64,000 nucleotides of DNA from Balanoglossus misakiensis (taxonomy: Eukaryota > Hemichordata), in contig CM082596.2 of assembly GCA_040954595.2 (NCBI GenBank), positions 7,688,001-7,752,000 of the forward strand. The letters run 5' to 3'. Numbering within the stretch: position 1 is the stretch's first letter; every line of letters begins with the position of its first letter. Positions 1 through 13,190 of this stretch are shown here, one piece after another. The position numbers were made by a program, and so were the translations under genes. The notes beneath the pieces were generated by a model. It made no database searches. It worked only from the letters and a program-made list of their open reading frames with translations, and was not told the origin of the DNA.

Positions 1-1440
1 AGCGTCTTCCGTGGTAATGGGTTGCAATCCAGGAACGTGGGGGCAGTTACTCGCGCTGTACTCGGCGTGGGCAGGCGGGTGCGCACACTACGGTAAAATA
101 CGGCTGATAACTGTGATTTGAACTCACGAGTCGGACATTGACTCTTCAACTGCGGACTCCCCTGGTCACTTATTCCCACTTTGCACCTTATTAATACTGT
201 AAAACACCATTTCTACCATTTACACTTCAGAAAGAGATAAGGAAACTATATGCCACAGTTCGTATATTTAAAACTCCTAGGCTTTTTGAAATTACGATTT
301 TATGCCCCTCCCCCGCCATTTGGAAAGAATCTGACTTCTTAATCCTTTGAATTTTAAGTCTCACTCTGGGGCGTCCAACCGCCTTAATTGTGCTTTGGCG
401 TGTGATATAGAATACCACGCCTTCATCTTGGCCATCGGCTGAAACAAGAACGAGACACTGTGTTTGTTTTGCCTTGACAGTATACGATTGGAAGATTTGT
501 TCCTGTGGAAATTCGCACATGTAATTTCCAGTGACTTTTTCTGACATTTCCGTGTATATAAAATACTCATAGGATAATATTAAGACTTGCCTCCAAACAA
601 ATTTGATATTAACAGTATCGAGCAGATGTGTGCGATACAGGAAGTATTGAAGAAATGCCAATTTTGATGTTATTTCTTAGTTTTCAAGGCTCCTAAATAT
701 TCTGTCAAGTAACATTCTGTCTCAAGGCTTGTGACTGTAGTTGGGATAAACATCAGAAGAAAACAGTTAAGTGTTACATAACTCGATTAGCAGATAATGC
801 ATGGCAACCTAGGTACCGTTTGTGTGTGTTTGACAGCACATATACAGAATTTATCAGAAGAAATCATGGTATCATGTTTGATCAGTGCCATATATCTTTC
901 TTTAGGGGCGTACAATGACATAATCCAATCTCGTTCAATCTGGATTTATTTAGGCCACGTCTCATCCTCGGAACATTTCAATTATTCACAATTTATTGTT
1001 CAGCCAAAGAATACCTATAAATTCTGATTGATAAGCATGAAGTATCCAAGGAATAATTTATAGATTATAATGCAACATAGTGTAGTTCAGGTTTCGTCAC
1101 CTTTTGAGCGACCTTAGGTAACAACTTCTGTCGTTAAAGAAGTTCTATATGGATTTCTTAATATACATCGATGGCTTAAGGGGACAGTAATACCGTACTT
1201 TCACTGACTCATTAAATGCTTGGGTTTTATGTTGGAGACATTAAAATGTGGAAATGGCACTTGCCATTTAAGAGTGAATCGACCAATTTTGGAGCAGTTC
1301 CTGGAAACGTTAAGGGAGGCAACTTGACAGAGAAATCTGCACTTTTTCATGTCGGTTGCATCCGGGAAAGCGAAGCGTGGGCGGCGTGTGCCCGAACTCG
1401 ATCCCGCCTACTTCGTAGAAAGACTGTCATTACCTAGATA
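1..1440. other. Intergenic/intronic stretch, no gene recognised
   Basis: I see no convincing coding region. Short open frames on either strand (up to about 144 codons) show no recognisable domain and overlap each other on opposite strands, as expected by chance in AT-rich DNA. One detail stands out: TACTGTAAAACACC at 195-208 repeats the first 12 bases of the MITE terminus at 1441, so it may be a solo end of that family. No matching opposite end was seen nearby. Confidence 0.6.
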
Positions 1441-1651
1441 TACTGTAAAACACTTTATTTTCACGAGCAATAAATTTTCGCGAAATACGCGAGAACCAAA
1501 ATAACGTGAAAATAAAAAGTCGCATAATTTTTTTTGAAGATAACGATGCAGTGAATGAAATAAGAGAACGCGAAAATTAATACTTGCAAAACAGTGGCCT
1601 CTCTAGATATCTCGAAAATTTTAACTCGCGAAAATAAAGTGTTTTACAGTA
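1441..1651. mobile_element. Tc1/mariner-type MITE, about 210 bp, TA-flanked
   Basis: The left end reads TACTGTAAAACACTTTATTT. The right end (CGCGAAAATAAAGTG followed by TTTTACAGTA) is its reverse complement, giving terminal inverted repeats of at least 21 bp flanked by TA on both sides. The interior is non-coding and carries repeated GCGAAAAT / TTTTCGCG sub-terminal motifs. TA target duplications and a short non-coding body are typical of MITEs mobilised by Tc1/mariner-class transposases; the superfamily assignment is inferred from the TA dinucleotide only. There is no transposase, so it is non-autonomous. Confidence 0.8.
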
Positions 1652-2590
1652 ATTGTGACAATAGAAGTTTTTCCTTCTATTACCATTAATTGAATATTTA
1701 TCAAGTTGTGATGTTTCGGGGACAGGGGGGCTTTGCCTTTTGGGCAGGAATACATGTACTGGTACAAAGTCGAGGTGACACAGTTACATGTAGTTCCGTA
1801 GATTGTAAGGTAAAGTCGTTTGCAGGTGTCTCGTAAAGGTATGGAGTGCCCACAAGACTGGTACAATGTACCTTAATACAGTCTAGTGGTTCTGAAGCCC
1901 AAAAAAAAACTTGGTCGTGTTTCAGATTCAATGCCACGCACGGAGGAAAATAAATTTGCACAGTAACATCCTCCGCCCCCGGGGAAACTTAATGGTCCAT
2001 CCCTGAGAAGAACGAGGGCACATGATGTGTCCGCACCACTTTAAGTCTACAGTATAGGTACAGGTCTCTCGTACCTCAAGTGACCAAGATGCACCTAAGT
2101 GTAAAAGTCAATATTCCCTACTTGGGGGCTAAGTAACGCGCTTACTACGCAGTGATTTCCCGGCTAATGAGTCGTGTCAACTGGCGATACGAAGATTGAT
2201 GGCCGTGCGCTGGGTGCGCGTTACTGGAAGCCATGGCAACGGCTTTATTGCCGAGAAAGAAAGACTGGATGGGGAGTTGGCGTACTTAAGTCCTGAAAGT
2301 GGATATGTGCGTCTACATATTTCACACTCTGATGAATTGTTTTGCGTGTAGTGCTTGAAAAAGATGTACATTAAGTTGGAGTCTGTGAGACAAATGAGGA
2401 GCTGTTGAAAATGGCGATATTACAGGGTTTTAATGGCTTTAAATAGATGATCGCGCGAATACGGGAGGAGATGGGGGGGGGGGGGGTCTAATGACTCTGC
2501 GTGATTCGTGTTGTAGAAGATGTATACCGTACAGTTGCATGATTAAATTGGAAGTTAGAAGCGAGCACTACATTGGAAATTCGTTGCGTG
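1652..2590. other. Non-coding stretch with a G-homopolymer
   Basis: No gene is recognised. The stretch holds two TACATGTA octamers (1751 and 1785), an RFX half-site-like CCATGGCAAC at 2231-2240, and a long G-run at about 2472-2486. Small open frames on the minus strand between 1621 and 2371 overlap one another and resemble no known protein. Confidence 0.55.
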
Positions 2591-2949
2591 TTAAAGGGAC
2601 AAAGTCTCTATCTCGCTGCCCTTTTCCCATTAAATAATGTTTGATACAAGACACCGATGCATGAATGTTATTCTACATGTGGGTATATAGTGAATCAACG
2701 TTCGACCACACACAACTTGTATCCCACTAGTACACACAAGAGTGAAATCTCGCCAAAATGAATAATCAGTCCCTACCGTTTATTATTTTGGCGGGATTTT
2801 TACTCTCATATCCTACCATCGGGATGGAAGTTGTGTGTGGTCGAACATTGATTCACTATATATCCACATGAAGAATAACGTTAACGATGTCTTGTATCAA
2901 ACATAATTAATGTAAAAAGGGCAGCGAGAGAGAGACTATGTCCCTTTAA
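2591..2949. mobile_element. Foldback MITE, TTAA-ended, copy 1
   Basis: The element starts TTAAAGGGACAAAGTCTC and ends with the inverse (GAGACTATGTCCC then TTTAA). Almost the whole 359 bp folds on itself: left-arm blocks such as TTTGATACAAGACA, GTGAATCAACGTTCGACCA and CGCCAAAATGAATAAT recur inverted in the right arm around a short centre near 2760-2790. A second diverged copy lies at 6924-7270, which shows that it is a dispersed repeat. The terminal TTAA suggests a piggyBac-type target, by inference. No protein is encoded. Confidence 0.85.
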
Positions 2950-4956
<2,007 letters not shown>

Positions 4957-5191
4957 AGGGTAGAACCATTTGATTTCTGCGGGGTGGATGGGGGGGGGGG
5001 AGTGGAGGATTGGATATGTCGTCAACTTTGTTTTTCAGCCACTGTTACAGCAAATCTTTCTGTTTCGATGGCCAGTCCACCTTTTCTCCTCATAGCATTG
5101 CAGAAGAATATTTTTTTATGCACCATCTGCTAATAATTTATTCTCTCCCAAAATCCTCCATCCACCCCCGGAAATGAAATGGTTCTCCCTT
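4957..5191. mobile_element. MITE with AGGGNAGAACCATTTGATTT ends, copy A
   Basis: The left end (AGGGTAGAACCATTTGATTT, then a G-rich block) and the right end (C-rich block, then GAAATGAAATGGTTCTCCCT) are inverted repeats of about 40 bp. The 150-bp interior is also shared, in reverse orientation, with 41755-41980: for example CCACTGTTACAG, CCAGTCCACCTTT and CATTGCAGAAGAATATTTTT all occur inverted there. Two copies with matching ends and interior establish a dispersed non-autonomous element. Its superfamily is unknown because no clear target duplication was identified. Confidence 0.85.
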
Positions 5192-6923
5192 TACATTCAA
5201 CTGAAACGCCAGGAAGTTTGTTCAAATTACCCGTGATATTGACGTTGATCTCAATCGAGCAAACTGCTAGAATGGACAATGAAAGCATGCGTAATGGCCA
5301 ACAATATTATTATCACTCGCCAGATAATTTTAATGTCTCATATTCTCTACTCCCACATCCTTCAGTATCGCTAGCTTTCAGTTATTTTGATTATGATCGC
5401 GATTGTGATAAGATTAAGAAACCTTGTGGGTTGTTTTGATGGGTAACCTCAATTTTTTTGTAATGAGGGTAACCATGAAAGTGTCTCGCGAAGCGATACT
5501 CACTGAGTACTGGGAGATTGTGCTTGTTCGTCGGTCAAGACTAAGAGTGCTGAATCGAATGGTACGTTCCCCCCGACTGTCAGACAGCTTAGTAAGAAAA
5601 CTGTCAATCAAAACTACAAGGTTGTTTGAGAGTATCATATTACTCATGAAGCTAATTTTCTCCATGTTTGTAATCAGGGTTAAATTGAGATCGTTTGGAC
5701 ATGTTAGGCGACGCCGAACCATTTCAGGGTTGTTTGTCGTGAATATTCTGATGTTTGGAAAACTTTGCGCTATTGAAAATATATCATTTGAAATTGATAA
5801 CTTTCAAATTTTCATGATAAAATGACAATAATTGTCAAAAGTTTTCAATCTTTTGAGTCAAACGTTCAGATACATCAACAAAACTATTTGAACTTGCACG
5901 AAATGACAAAGTAGTGTTTTTGAAAATAGCGTTGGATCAAGGGAAAATTCTGCCGAGTATTCAGTTCCTAAATATACATATGTGGCTCTTTTGCAGATTA
6001 GAAGGGGCCACATCTCTTGCTAAATCAAAAGTTCAAGTTCAGTGTGCCTTTATGCATCTCTGTGATGTCAAACTCTGTCGGAAAGTAGCTTGTCTAACTA
6101 AGACGCTACATCTTTTGATGTCTTTCAAACACTTTGAAATCAGATTGCGCCGTTTTCCTTGGCAAGCGTTACTTTGCGATTTGAATCCACTAGTGCCATA
6201 AGGTAGTACTAGCCTCAGGGAGAGATTTTCAGATAAATGATAGTCTTCCAAACCTTTCAATTCTCTGATATATTAAAGTGTATGAGGAGGCTTTTTGAGA
6301 TCGAAGAAGAAACATAGTGTTCACCGTCTGGTTTTTATAAAAATCACAACTTTAATCTTTCTCCTTAGAATTATCGCAGAGACCGGCGGCCATTTTAATT
6401 TCAGATTTGAGGCAGTTTTGCTGTCTCTTTCAAAAATTTTGTATGGCGACTCCTAATGTTTATTTTTAATTTTAAGAGAGAATAATATAAAGTTGCTTTG
6501 AGCAAAATACAAGAAATTTTTTAAGACTTTGATTTTCGAGTCGCGGACAACTTTAATTTAGATGTATGGATATACACAAATAATAGAATAAACTATCCCG
6601 TGATCTTCTATACTGTACGACTCTACCACTGACATGGTAAAACGAAAGCCCCGGTTATTGACTTCACCCACATTTCAAGCAAAGTTGAATTACAATGTTG
6701 CCGCAGATGTCGGACAACAGATAAAGGTCGACACCGTCCAAACAAATCCCAGTGAGGGAATGTAATCAAGGAAAACGTACAACGTTCTTGAGAATCACCC
6801 AAAGGCAAAGTCAGACTTTGTTTGAAAGGCAACAATAAACGCAGAGCCAAATGCAAAGTCACATAAAGCGCCCTCTCGTGCTGATTACTAAAGTGATTTA
6901 TAATTTGTTGGAGCGACATCAAA
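5192..6923. other. Non-coding stretch, nothing assignable
   Basis: Open frames occur on both strands over the same DNA at 5414-5825 (102 codons minus, 133 codons plus), but neither shows a family signature. The region is AT-rich with several T-runs. No repeats, RNA genes or strong palindromes were recognised. Confidence 0.5.
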
Positions 6924-7270
6924 TTAAACGGACAAAGTCTCTCTCGCTGCTTTTTTTCATTAATTATGTTTGATATAAGACAGTGTTTGTGTAATTTTAC
7001 ATGTAGATATATAGCGAATCAATGTTCGGCCACATACAACTTCCATCCCACTTGTAGATACGCGAGTGAAAAACTCGCCAAAATGAATAATCGGTGTTAA
7101 CCATTTATTCATTTTGGTGAGATTTTTACTCTCATATCCTACAAACGGAATGGAAGGTGTGTGTGGTTGAACATTGATTCACTATATATCCACATGTAGA
7201 ATAATATAAACGGTGTCTTGTATCAAACATAATTAATGGAAAAGGGGTGCGAGGGAGAGACTTTGTCCCT
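6924..7270. mobile_element. Foldback MITE, copy 2 of the 2591-2949 family
   Basis: It starts TTAAACGGACAAAGTCTCTC and ends GAGACTTTGTCCCT. The internal order of blocks matches copy 1: TTTGAT(A)TAAGACA, a GAATCAATGTTCGGCCACA arm, CGCCAAAATGAATAATC, then inverted TTCATTTTGG, TGGTTGAACATTGATTCACT and TTGTATCAAACATAATTAAT. The copies differ by many substitutions and small indels, so neither looks very recent. The right TTAA present in copy 1 is missing here. Confidence 0.85.
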
Positions 7271-8390
7271 GGGCCATTTTTAGTTTTTTCTTTAATATAT
7301 TACTTATATCTTCTCTGATATTTGATGTATTTAATCTAAAATGCCACACTGCAAACATGGGAAATTACTGTGAGGTCATGGTGTACATCCTCTTTTCACT
7401 TTTCAGATCTCAATAAATGTGGAACTTAAAGTAAAATTTATATTTACATAAGAAATGGAATGGAAGGGCCAAATTGCCCCATAATTGCAAAAGTTATAGA
7501 AAGTGCAATGTATTAAAGTCATTTTCTCATTAAGTATTTTAAATTGCCTGGTCACTGCTATATTAATGCATCTATGCCCTTGGGCAGCGAATTTTTAAAA
7601 AAAATCCTGAAAAATATAATTTTTTTCTAATCTATCTACCCCATTTGTGGAATGCAATCGCTATCGGAACCACACATGATGTTTTTGCTAGGTCACCCCA
7701 ACAGCTTCTGCATTATAACATTCAACGGCCCTTACAGCAAGTGACCTCGCCCGCGGGAACGTACAGCATCAAAGATTTCGACAGAAAAGAACGGCTCCAT
7801 TTGTGACTTTAAGGGGACAATGGGCTTTGGATTCGTGCCCAGTAACTGTCGCCACGGTAACAATCAAAACATGTTAAACTGTACGTGAAAGCAGCCGTGG
7901 CTGAGAGCGCCGGGCTTTTCAAACATTCGCGGAGCAACAGCAAAAATGTTTCGATGTTGTTTTGTACAAAAGTTGAGATTGAGATCGTATACAGGTACGA
8001 AACATTCCCAGGGAGAGCACTGGCCTCAATAATCCTGCTTGCAGCTGTAATCTTCTCTAATTCCTAGCAAAAGATCCCCTAGCTCACGGCTACTGCAGAC
8101 AAACACGCGAAATCGGCACCGAAACACATGCACACAAAATATTCCAACTACATTGTAATTTTAGTCTTGCTTACGTGACTTAACCAATCTATTATACAGA
8201 GCACCAGCAAACCTCCAAGACGACGACAAACGACTTGTTATTTTTGGTGGTTTCTTTGCGAAAACCCTGCTCCTCCTGAGATATATACTTCATTGACCTG
8301 GAATAACGTGTACCGGAAGGTCCGTTTCATATTTGAACCATGTGGACTTGCAAGCTTGCAGGCCCTTGGTCGAATCTTAACGTTCATAAT
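7271..8390. other. Non-coding stretch with one X-box candidate
   Basis: No gene is recognised. A full RFX X-box consensus match is listed separately at 7848-7861. AT-rich sequence dominates up to 7650 and CpG content rises after about 7730. Confidence 0.5.
7848..7861. promoter_or_regulatory. RFX X-box candidate
   Basis: GTCGCCACGGTAAC fits the RFX X-box consensus GTNRCC, 0-3 bases, RGYAAC exactly. RFX factors control ciliary and neuronal genes in animals. This is a single motif hit with no gene nearby, so function is unproven. Confidence 0.3.
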
Positions 8391-8770
8391 TCATGCTGTG
8401 TTTCGCAGGATTACCCGCGTGTTTACATCACACGCCCGCCGCCGACGCGGACGCCCACACTTGCTGGGCTTGGAAATGTCAAACATAAAAACCACACGCT
8501 TACAATCTCTCTTCAGAAACCGCAGCAGATATCTTGAAGAAAAGGGGATCCTGAGCAAAGACGCAATAAAGGGCAATACTTAAGTGACCACATCACTGCA
8601 TGGATTGACAGTTACCGGTTTGCAGCATCTCCGCTAAAGCTATCTTTCTGGTATCGACCCGCCTCGGGCGATGAACAGGCTTAGATGTGTCAATGCGCAG
8701 GGGCTTCTCCCATCTTGTCTAATCGGATTTAAAAGCCTCAAAATCTTATATTACCGGCAGCTGTCTGGCA
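8391..8770. promoter_or_regulatory. Candidate cis-regulatory island
   Basis: This 380-bp patch is richer in CpG than its flanks and contains a forkhead-type TGTTTAC near 8418, a TALE-type ATTGACAG near 8603, and several GC-rich blocks (CGCCCGCCGCCGACGCGG near 8432). An open frame at 8293-8583 ends inside it and is basic, but it matches nothing I know. The call rests on composition and motif clustering only; conservation was not tested. Confidence 0.25.
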
Positions 8771-9367
8771 TATGTGCATACAAAATGTAATACGCCTGAT
8801 TTCATTCTTGATTTGGCTTGAGTTTTTTTTTAAGTTTCAGCCCAGTCGCATGCCAATTAACGGAGAATTACCGAATATCGCCAAGATATATTGCTTCAAG
8901 GAAACTTAATTATGTCTCTCCCCCCAATCATGCTATGCTTATCAAAGAGAAATACCTTCCTGTCGTAACCTCACCCGATTTCGTAGCATTAGCTTTAATG
9001 TAAGACATGTCTGTCATCTTTGGAAGATGTCAGTTGAAGCGATGCCGAAAGATTATCTTGTAGCGCACACGGTACATCAGATATATCTTCTAGTTTATGT
9101 AAGATGTCATGCCCCAGACCGTGTATACAGTCACAGCATCTGATAGCATTGGATACATTCAATAGCATCAGCAGAGAGATAAGACGTCCTCTCATAAAGT
9201 TAAATTCTTACTAGCGCGCTTAAACACAGAAATGAAACACTTTTATGAAATGTTCCCTTGTTCCAGTTGGTGCCATTTGCTGGAAAGATATCAGGCAAAG
9301 AAATCGGCGCATCTGGGCAATTAGCGGGTCTTTCATCTTATAATATCACCCCTAGTACCAATGCGCG
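8771..9367. other. Non-coding stretch, nothing assignable
   Basis: Short overlapping open frames only; no repeat or motif cluster was recognised. Confidence 0.5.
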
Positions 9368-9475
9368 TGGTCTACCATCTACTTTAATGTGGAGCGTTAC
9401 TTTAAAGGGCCTCAATGGGCATGGTGTACCATCTACTTTAATGTGATGTGTTACTATGAAGGGCCAGTGTATGTA
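9368..9475 (+). repeat. Two-copy tandem duplication, period 54 bp
   Basis: TACCATCTACTTTAATGTG occurs at 9373 and again at 9427. The rest of the unit (GTTACT then AAGGGCC) also repeats with a few substitutions. A 54-bp period keeps the reading frame, which explains the repetitive look of the small open frames here. No further copies are visible on either side. Confidence 0.85.
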
Positions 9476-12400
9476 ACTTCTGGCTATTTTTCAGGATTTT
9501 TGTGTGTGTCAACTACAGTTTCTTGTGCTCCTAGTATCCCAATATGCCCAGTTTTTGTCTCGCGAACAAGTCATGGATAAATGTACCGACCATTGTTATT
9601 GTTGACATATGAGTCTGGACTAAACAGTTAAACAGTGATTGGTTTTTAGGCTTATAGGTAAGCGGTTTAAACAAGTGGAATTAAGTATACCGGTATACCG
9701 AGTGTGTGGAACTTCCACTTAACTTACCACCAGTCAGCGAGCACGCAAGTAAATTTATCTTTTTTACTGTAACCTGTTGCCTAAGATGTATGCCTCCTGA
9801 CTAGGAGATATCATTCAACTTTTGTCATTTCCCGGAAACTTTGCGCAAGATTAGATCGATCTAAAGCCATTATTTGTGTTGCTCGCTCGGGCAATATCAC
9901 GTCTTCATTTTGTGATCAAGCACTGCAGATATTTGCTGCTACAGAAATAGATGAAGGAATCACGACCCAGCGATTTCTAAGGATGGGTTCATTTCACGAT
10001 GTTCGATGCCAGTAATTAGACCAAGATTTGTTGATGTCGTTCATATTAATATTTTAGATATAAAATATATTTTTTGTCTGTACACAGAACTTTTTATTGG
10101 GAGACAAAACGTAGGTGGCACATGGCAGCCCCTCCCTTTAATGTATTTTGATAAGTCTAGGATTACTCAACGTACATACTTTAATAAGCAAAATCGTGAC
10201 AGAAATTGTTATATTTTCGTCGTTATAGCCCTGCATGATTACCTATATAATATGAACTATACAATATTTTAGTAATTTTTTATATCATTACCTTGAATAT
10301 GATCTTCCGCTAGGCTGAAAAATTATCATTAATTTCATAAATACAAGAATGGTGTGTGGCTCAAACCTTTACACTGTAATGTACTGAAAAATTACCATTT
10401 TTCCTGATTTTACCACTGTTAGAGTGAATTTCAATAGAGCTCCTGTGGCTAACGTTTCAGTATACGTCAGCTGAATATAAACATAAAAATTCATATTATA
10501 TTAGAAAAACACGTCTTTGCACAATTTGTAAACGTAACAAAGATACTGACGAAAGACAGATGTTTGAAAATAAAACAATTTTTATAATTCCTGATCATTA
10601 ATTTCTTGAAATTTGGCAACAAGGATATTTCTAAATTAAAAACAACTTAAGGAATGATAGAGGATTGGTGTCATGTATGGAAAATACGTCAGGAGTTGCA
10701 GTTGTGGGTTTCCAAGCAACCCTGTCATAATCCAAACTATCAATATTTGCATTTGAAAAACAACAACATTAAAATGCATAAAATTGGAGTAAATGGGTAG
10801 ATACCGGTATATTGGAGAAGTTCAATGTTTAAATTGACACCACTGCAGGATGTTAACGCTCTTCCGACAATCATTTGACACTCGATTATTGAGTCGCTTA
10901 GATCTTGAAAGTTGAAGTTCGTAAAGAGTGTGAAATGCGCATAGTTCAGACGCGTCGCATTCCTGGCCCAAGTTTGATGAAGACTTAGCTTGTAGAGATT
11001 CTTACGATGATGACATGAAAGCCATCATGGTCCGTAAGCTATCATAGATTACGCTGTCTTTGAATGATAAAAGCAGTGAAATCGCCGCGAATCTATATGA
11101 TGTACGGCTTCGAGACAAACACTAAATGGGAGGACTGTCTGGGACTGGGACTGGAATTTCTTATCATTAAAAAAAACCTAATGCAGAATTCGTGAAATCT
11201 AAAGCTGGATTTATTGCAGGAAAGAGCTAGATTAGTATGACGGTAAATGGAATATGTAGGGTAATCTCGATATTTTTCTTTATTTTTTTACTAATGATAG
11301 TTGCTGTCTACACTGTGAGATGAACATAGTGGTTCAATCTCATAGTTTTGAAAGAGAAACATTTCTCAATGCGAACGCGTGCTTTTCTTTCTAAAATTTT
11401 AGTCATTGCTGTAACTTTTTGTACAGGTTAAATTGGGGAGACTGTCGATCGCCAATTCCCAGTCAGAGTGCATGAGTGTATATGTCCGTTTGTGTCATCA
11501 GTCGTTACTCTGCTCGTTCATAGTGTCCAACGTATGCGTGTTAAACCAATGGGAGCACACAAGTCCCTTTTAGATGGAGTTCGTCGTTAATGGTCTTTGT
11601 TAACAGAAAAAAGCCATCACAAGAATGAAGATTGAATATGGTTTAACGAAGCCAGGCTGTTCGAAATGCGATCTTAAAGTTTTCAGTATGTCACAAAGAG
11701 ATTTGCGATTTCATTGCCGTGTTCCATGAATAACAAATACACTTTTCATCCAAATACTCTTTTGTGTGTCTTTGAAACTCCTTACGGCTGAGAAGAAAGT
11801 CATGTTTAAGTTGAGAGAACATTAAAACGAAACAATCGATAATGACCTTATCACCCTAGACCGTTCAGTGCATAATCTGTAGGTATAAATTATGTACAAG
11901 TTACGCGAAAATGATTATAAATAGCTTTCTACATTTCCATGTCTTGAAAGATAGATCGTGGGTGTGGGTGCTTTTGTCATTTTCCTGTTATCCCAGAGAT
12001 AGCTTTTACAAAGAAGATCTCTTCCACAAGAGATTTAGCAAAAAAAACGAATGAGGAAAGAAGATAAGTCTTCACCGAAATAAACTTCAGTTCCAGGAAC
12101 GCCGATGTCGAGAATTGAACAAAATCAATTAATATATCATCCATAAAACCATTTTATTCCTGAATCACATGGAAAGTGTTATTGGCGATGGCGATCTTTC
12201 AGTGTAAAAGTAATATTGATGGAAATTAATTATTAGATCCAAGGCCTTCAGAGAATATCGTGCAGTGATTTTTAGTTACACACAGCTCACAATAACATAA
12301 GATAGTTTGCAACTAACCATCTCTGTTTAACGTAGAGTACAAGACAACTTCTTTAGCTGTCTGCAGCCATATATAGACTCAGACATTCTGTAAGAAGATT

Positions 12401-12620
12401 GCATTCTTAAAAGGCATCTTTTGTGATTGTACTCCCCATTATGTTACACCACACTTTATTTTCGAATTTGACAGACTTCTCCGTGTCGATGTTGCAACAA
12501 GAATGTACTTGAGCAGGATGCTGTTGAAATCTCTTCCGTGCCTGAAGCAGTGCATTTTATGGGTGAAGATATAAAATAAAAACACACACGATAATCTGAG
12601 CTTGAAAACCTTCGCACTCA
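9476..12620. other. Long AT-rich non-coding stretch
   Basis: No gene is recognised over about 3.1 kb. The only structure noted is the nested palindrome at 9673-9720. Otherwise I see scattered homopolymers and the octamer ATTTGCAT at 10745. Confidence 0.5.
9673..9720. repeat. Nested palindrome
   Basis: The outer arms AAGTGGAA (9673-9680) and TTCCACTT (9713-9720) are perfect inverses. Inside them sits a perfect 14-bp palindrome GTATACCGGTATAC (9685-9698). It could be a small cruciform or hairpin, or the remnant of a very short MITE. Confidence 0.6.
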
Positions 12621-13190
12621 CTTTAATCATTCAGGAACTCGAGCGAGACGCGACGAGAGGCGTGCATCATTTCACGGGAGGCTACCCTATGGTTTTTGCG
12701 CACGAGAGAAACGTTAGAAAAGAAACGCGCGAAAAGTTTTAATTGCAAGCTCTGTTTCGACAAGTGGCAAAAGCCTTCCTTTGCGGTCATACAGTTAACT
12801 ATCGGTGTAAAGTGAAATGATAATGCAACACTCCCTGAGAAGTGCACCTTGCTGAACTTTGTCTTTTGGGTTGGGTTAGCTCCACAAGAGCGCCGTGGCA
12901 AATTGGTTGGGTCGCAGCAGTTCGAGAAACCCGCTAAGTTCTGCCGCGAATTGCACCCGCGCCTACTATACCGCCATTCACGCAATTGCCACTACACACT
13001 CATCTGCACCATCAAACGTCAAGAGGCAAAGTCATACATACCGTATCATATCTTTCTCTATCACAGTAAAGTGTAAGAAATCACAGCGTCATTTCCCCGG
13101 GTGTTGCGAGATAGGTGTGTCCTCGTGTGCATCTACTGATAGACGGTGCCCGCGATATCGATAGACGCGCACTCAGCAAGGTGCAATACG
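12621..13190. promoter_or_regulatory. CpG-rich candidate regulatory island
   Basis: CpG is much denser than in the AT-rich DNA on both sides, with clusters such as GAGCGAGACGCGACGAGAGG near 12641, AAACGCGCGAAAAG near 12723 and CGATATCGATAGACGCGC near 13155. Open frames occur on both strands (about 120, 75 and 89 codons), as expected when GC content rises and stops thin out; none resembles a known protein. It could be a conserved element or an unannotated first exon with its promoter. The sequence alone does not decide. Confidence 0.3.

Noticed and set aside
5414-5825. Overlapping open frames on both strands (102 and 133 codons)
   Set aside because: Mutually shadowing frames with no recognisable domain; chance is the simplest explanation.
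8293-8583. 96-codon basic open frame
   Set aside because: No family resemblance and no splice or start context. The DNA patch is better explained as a regulatory candidate.
12623-13164. Several open frames of 75-120 codons on both strands
   Set aside because: They coincide with a CpG-rich patch where stop codons are scarce, and the products resemble no family.
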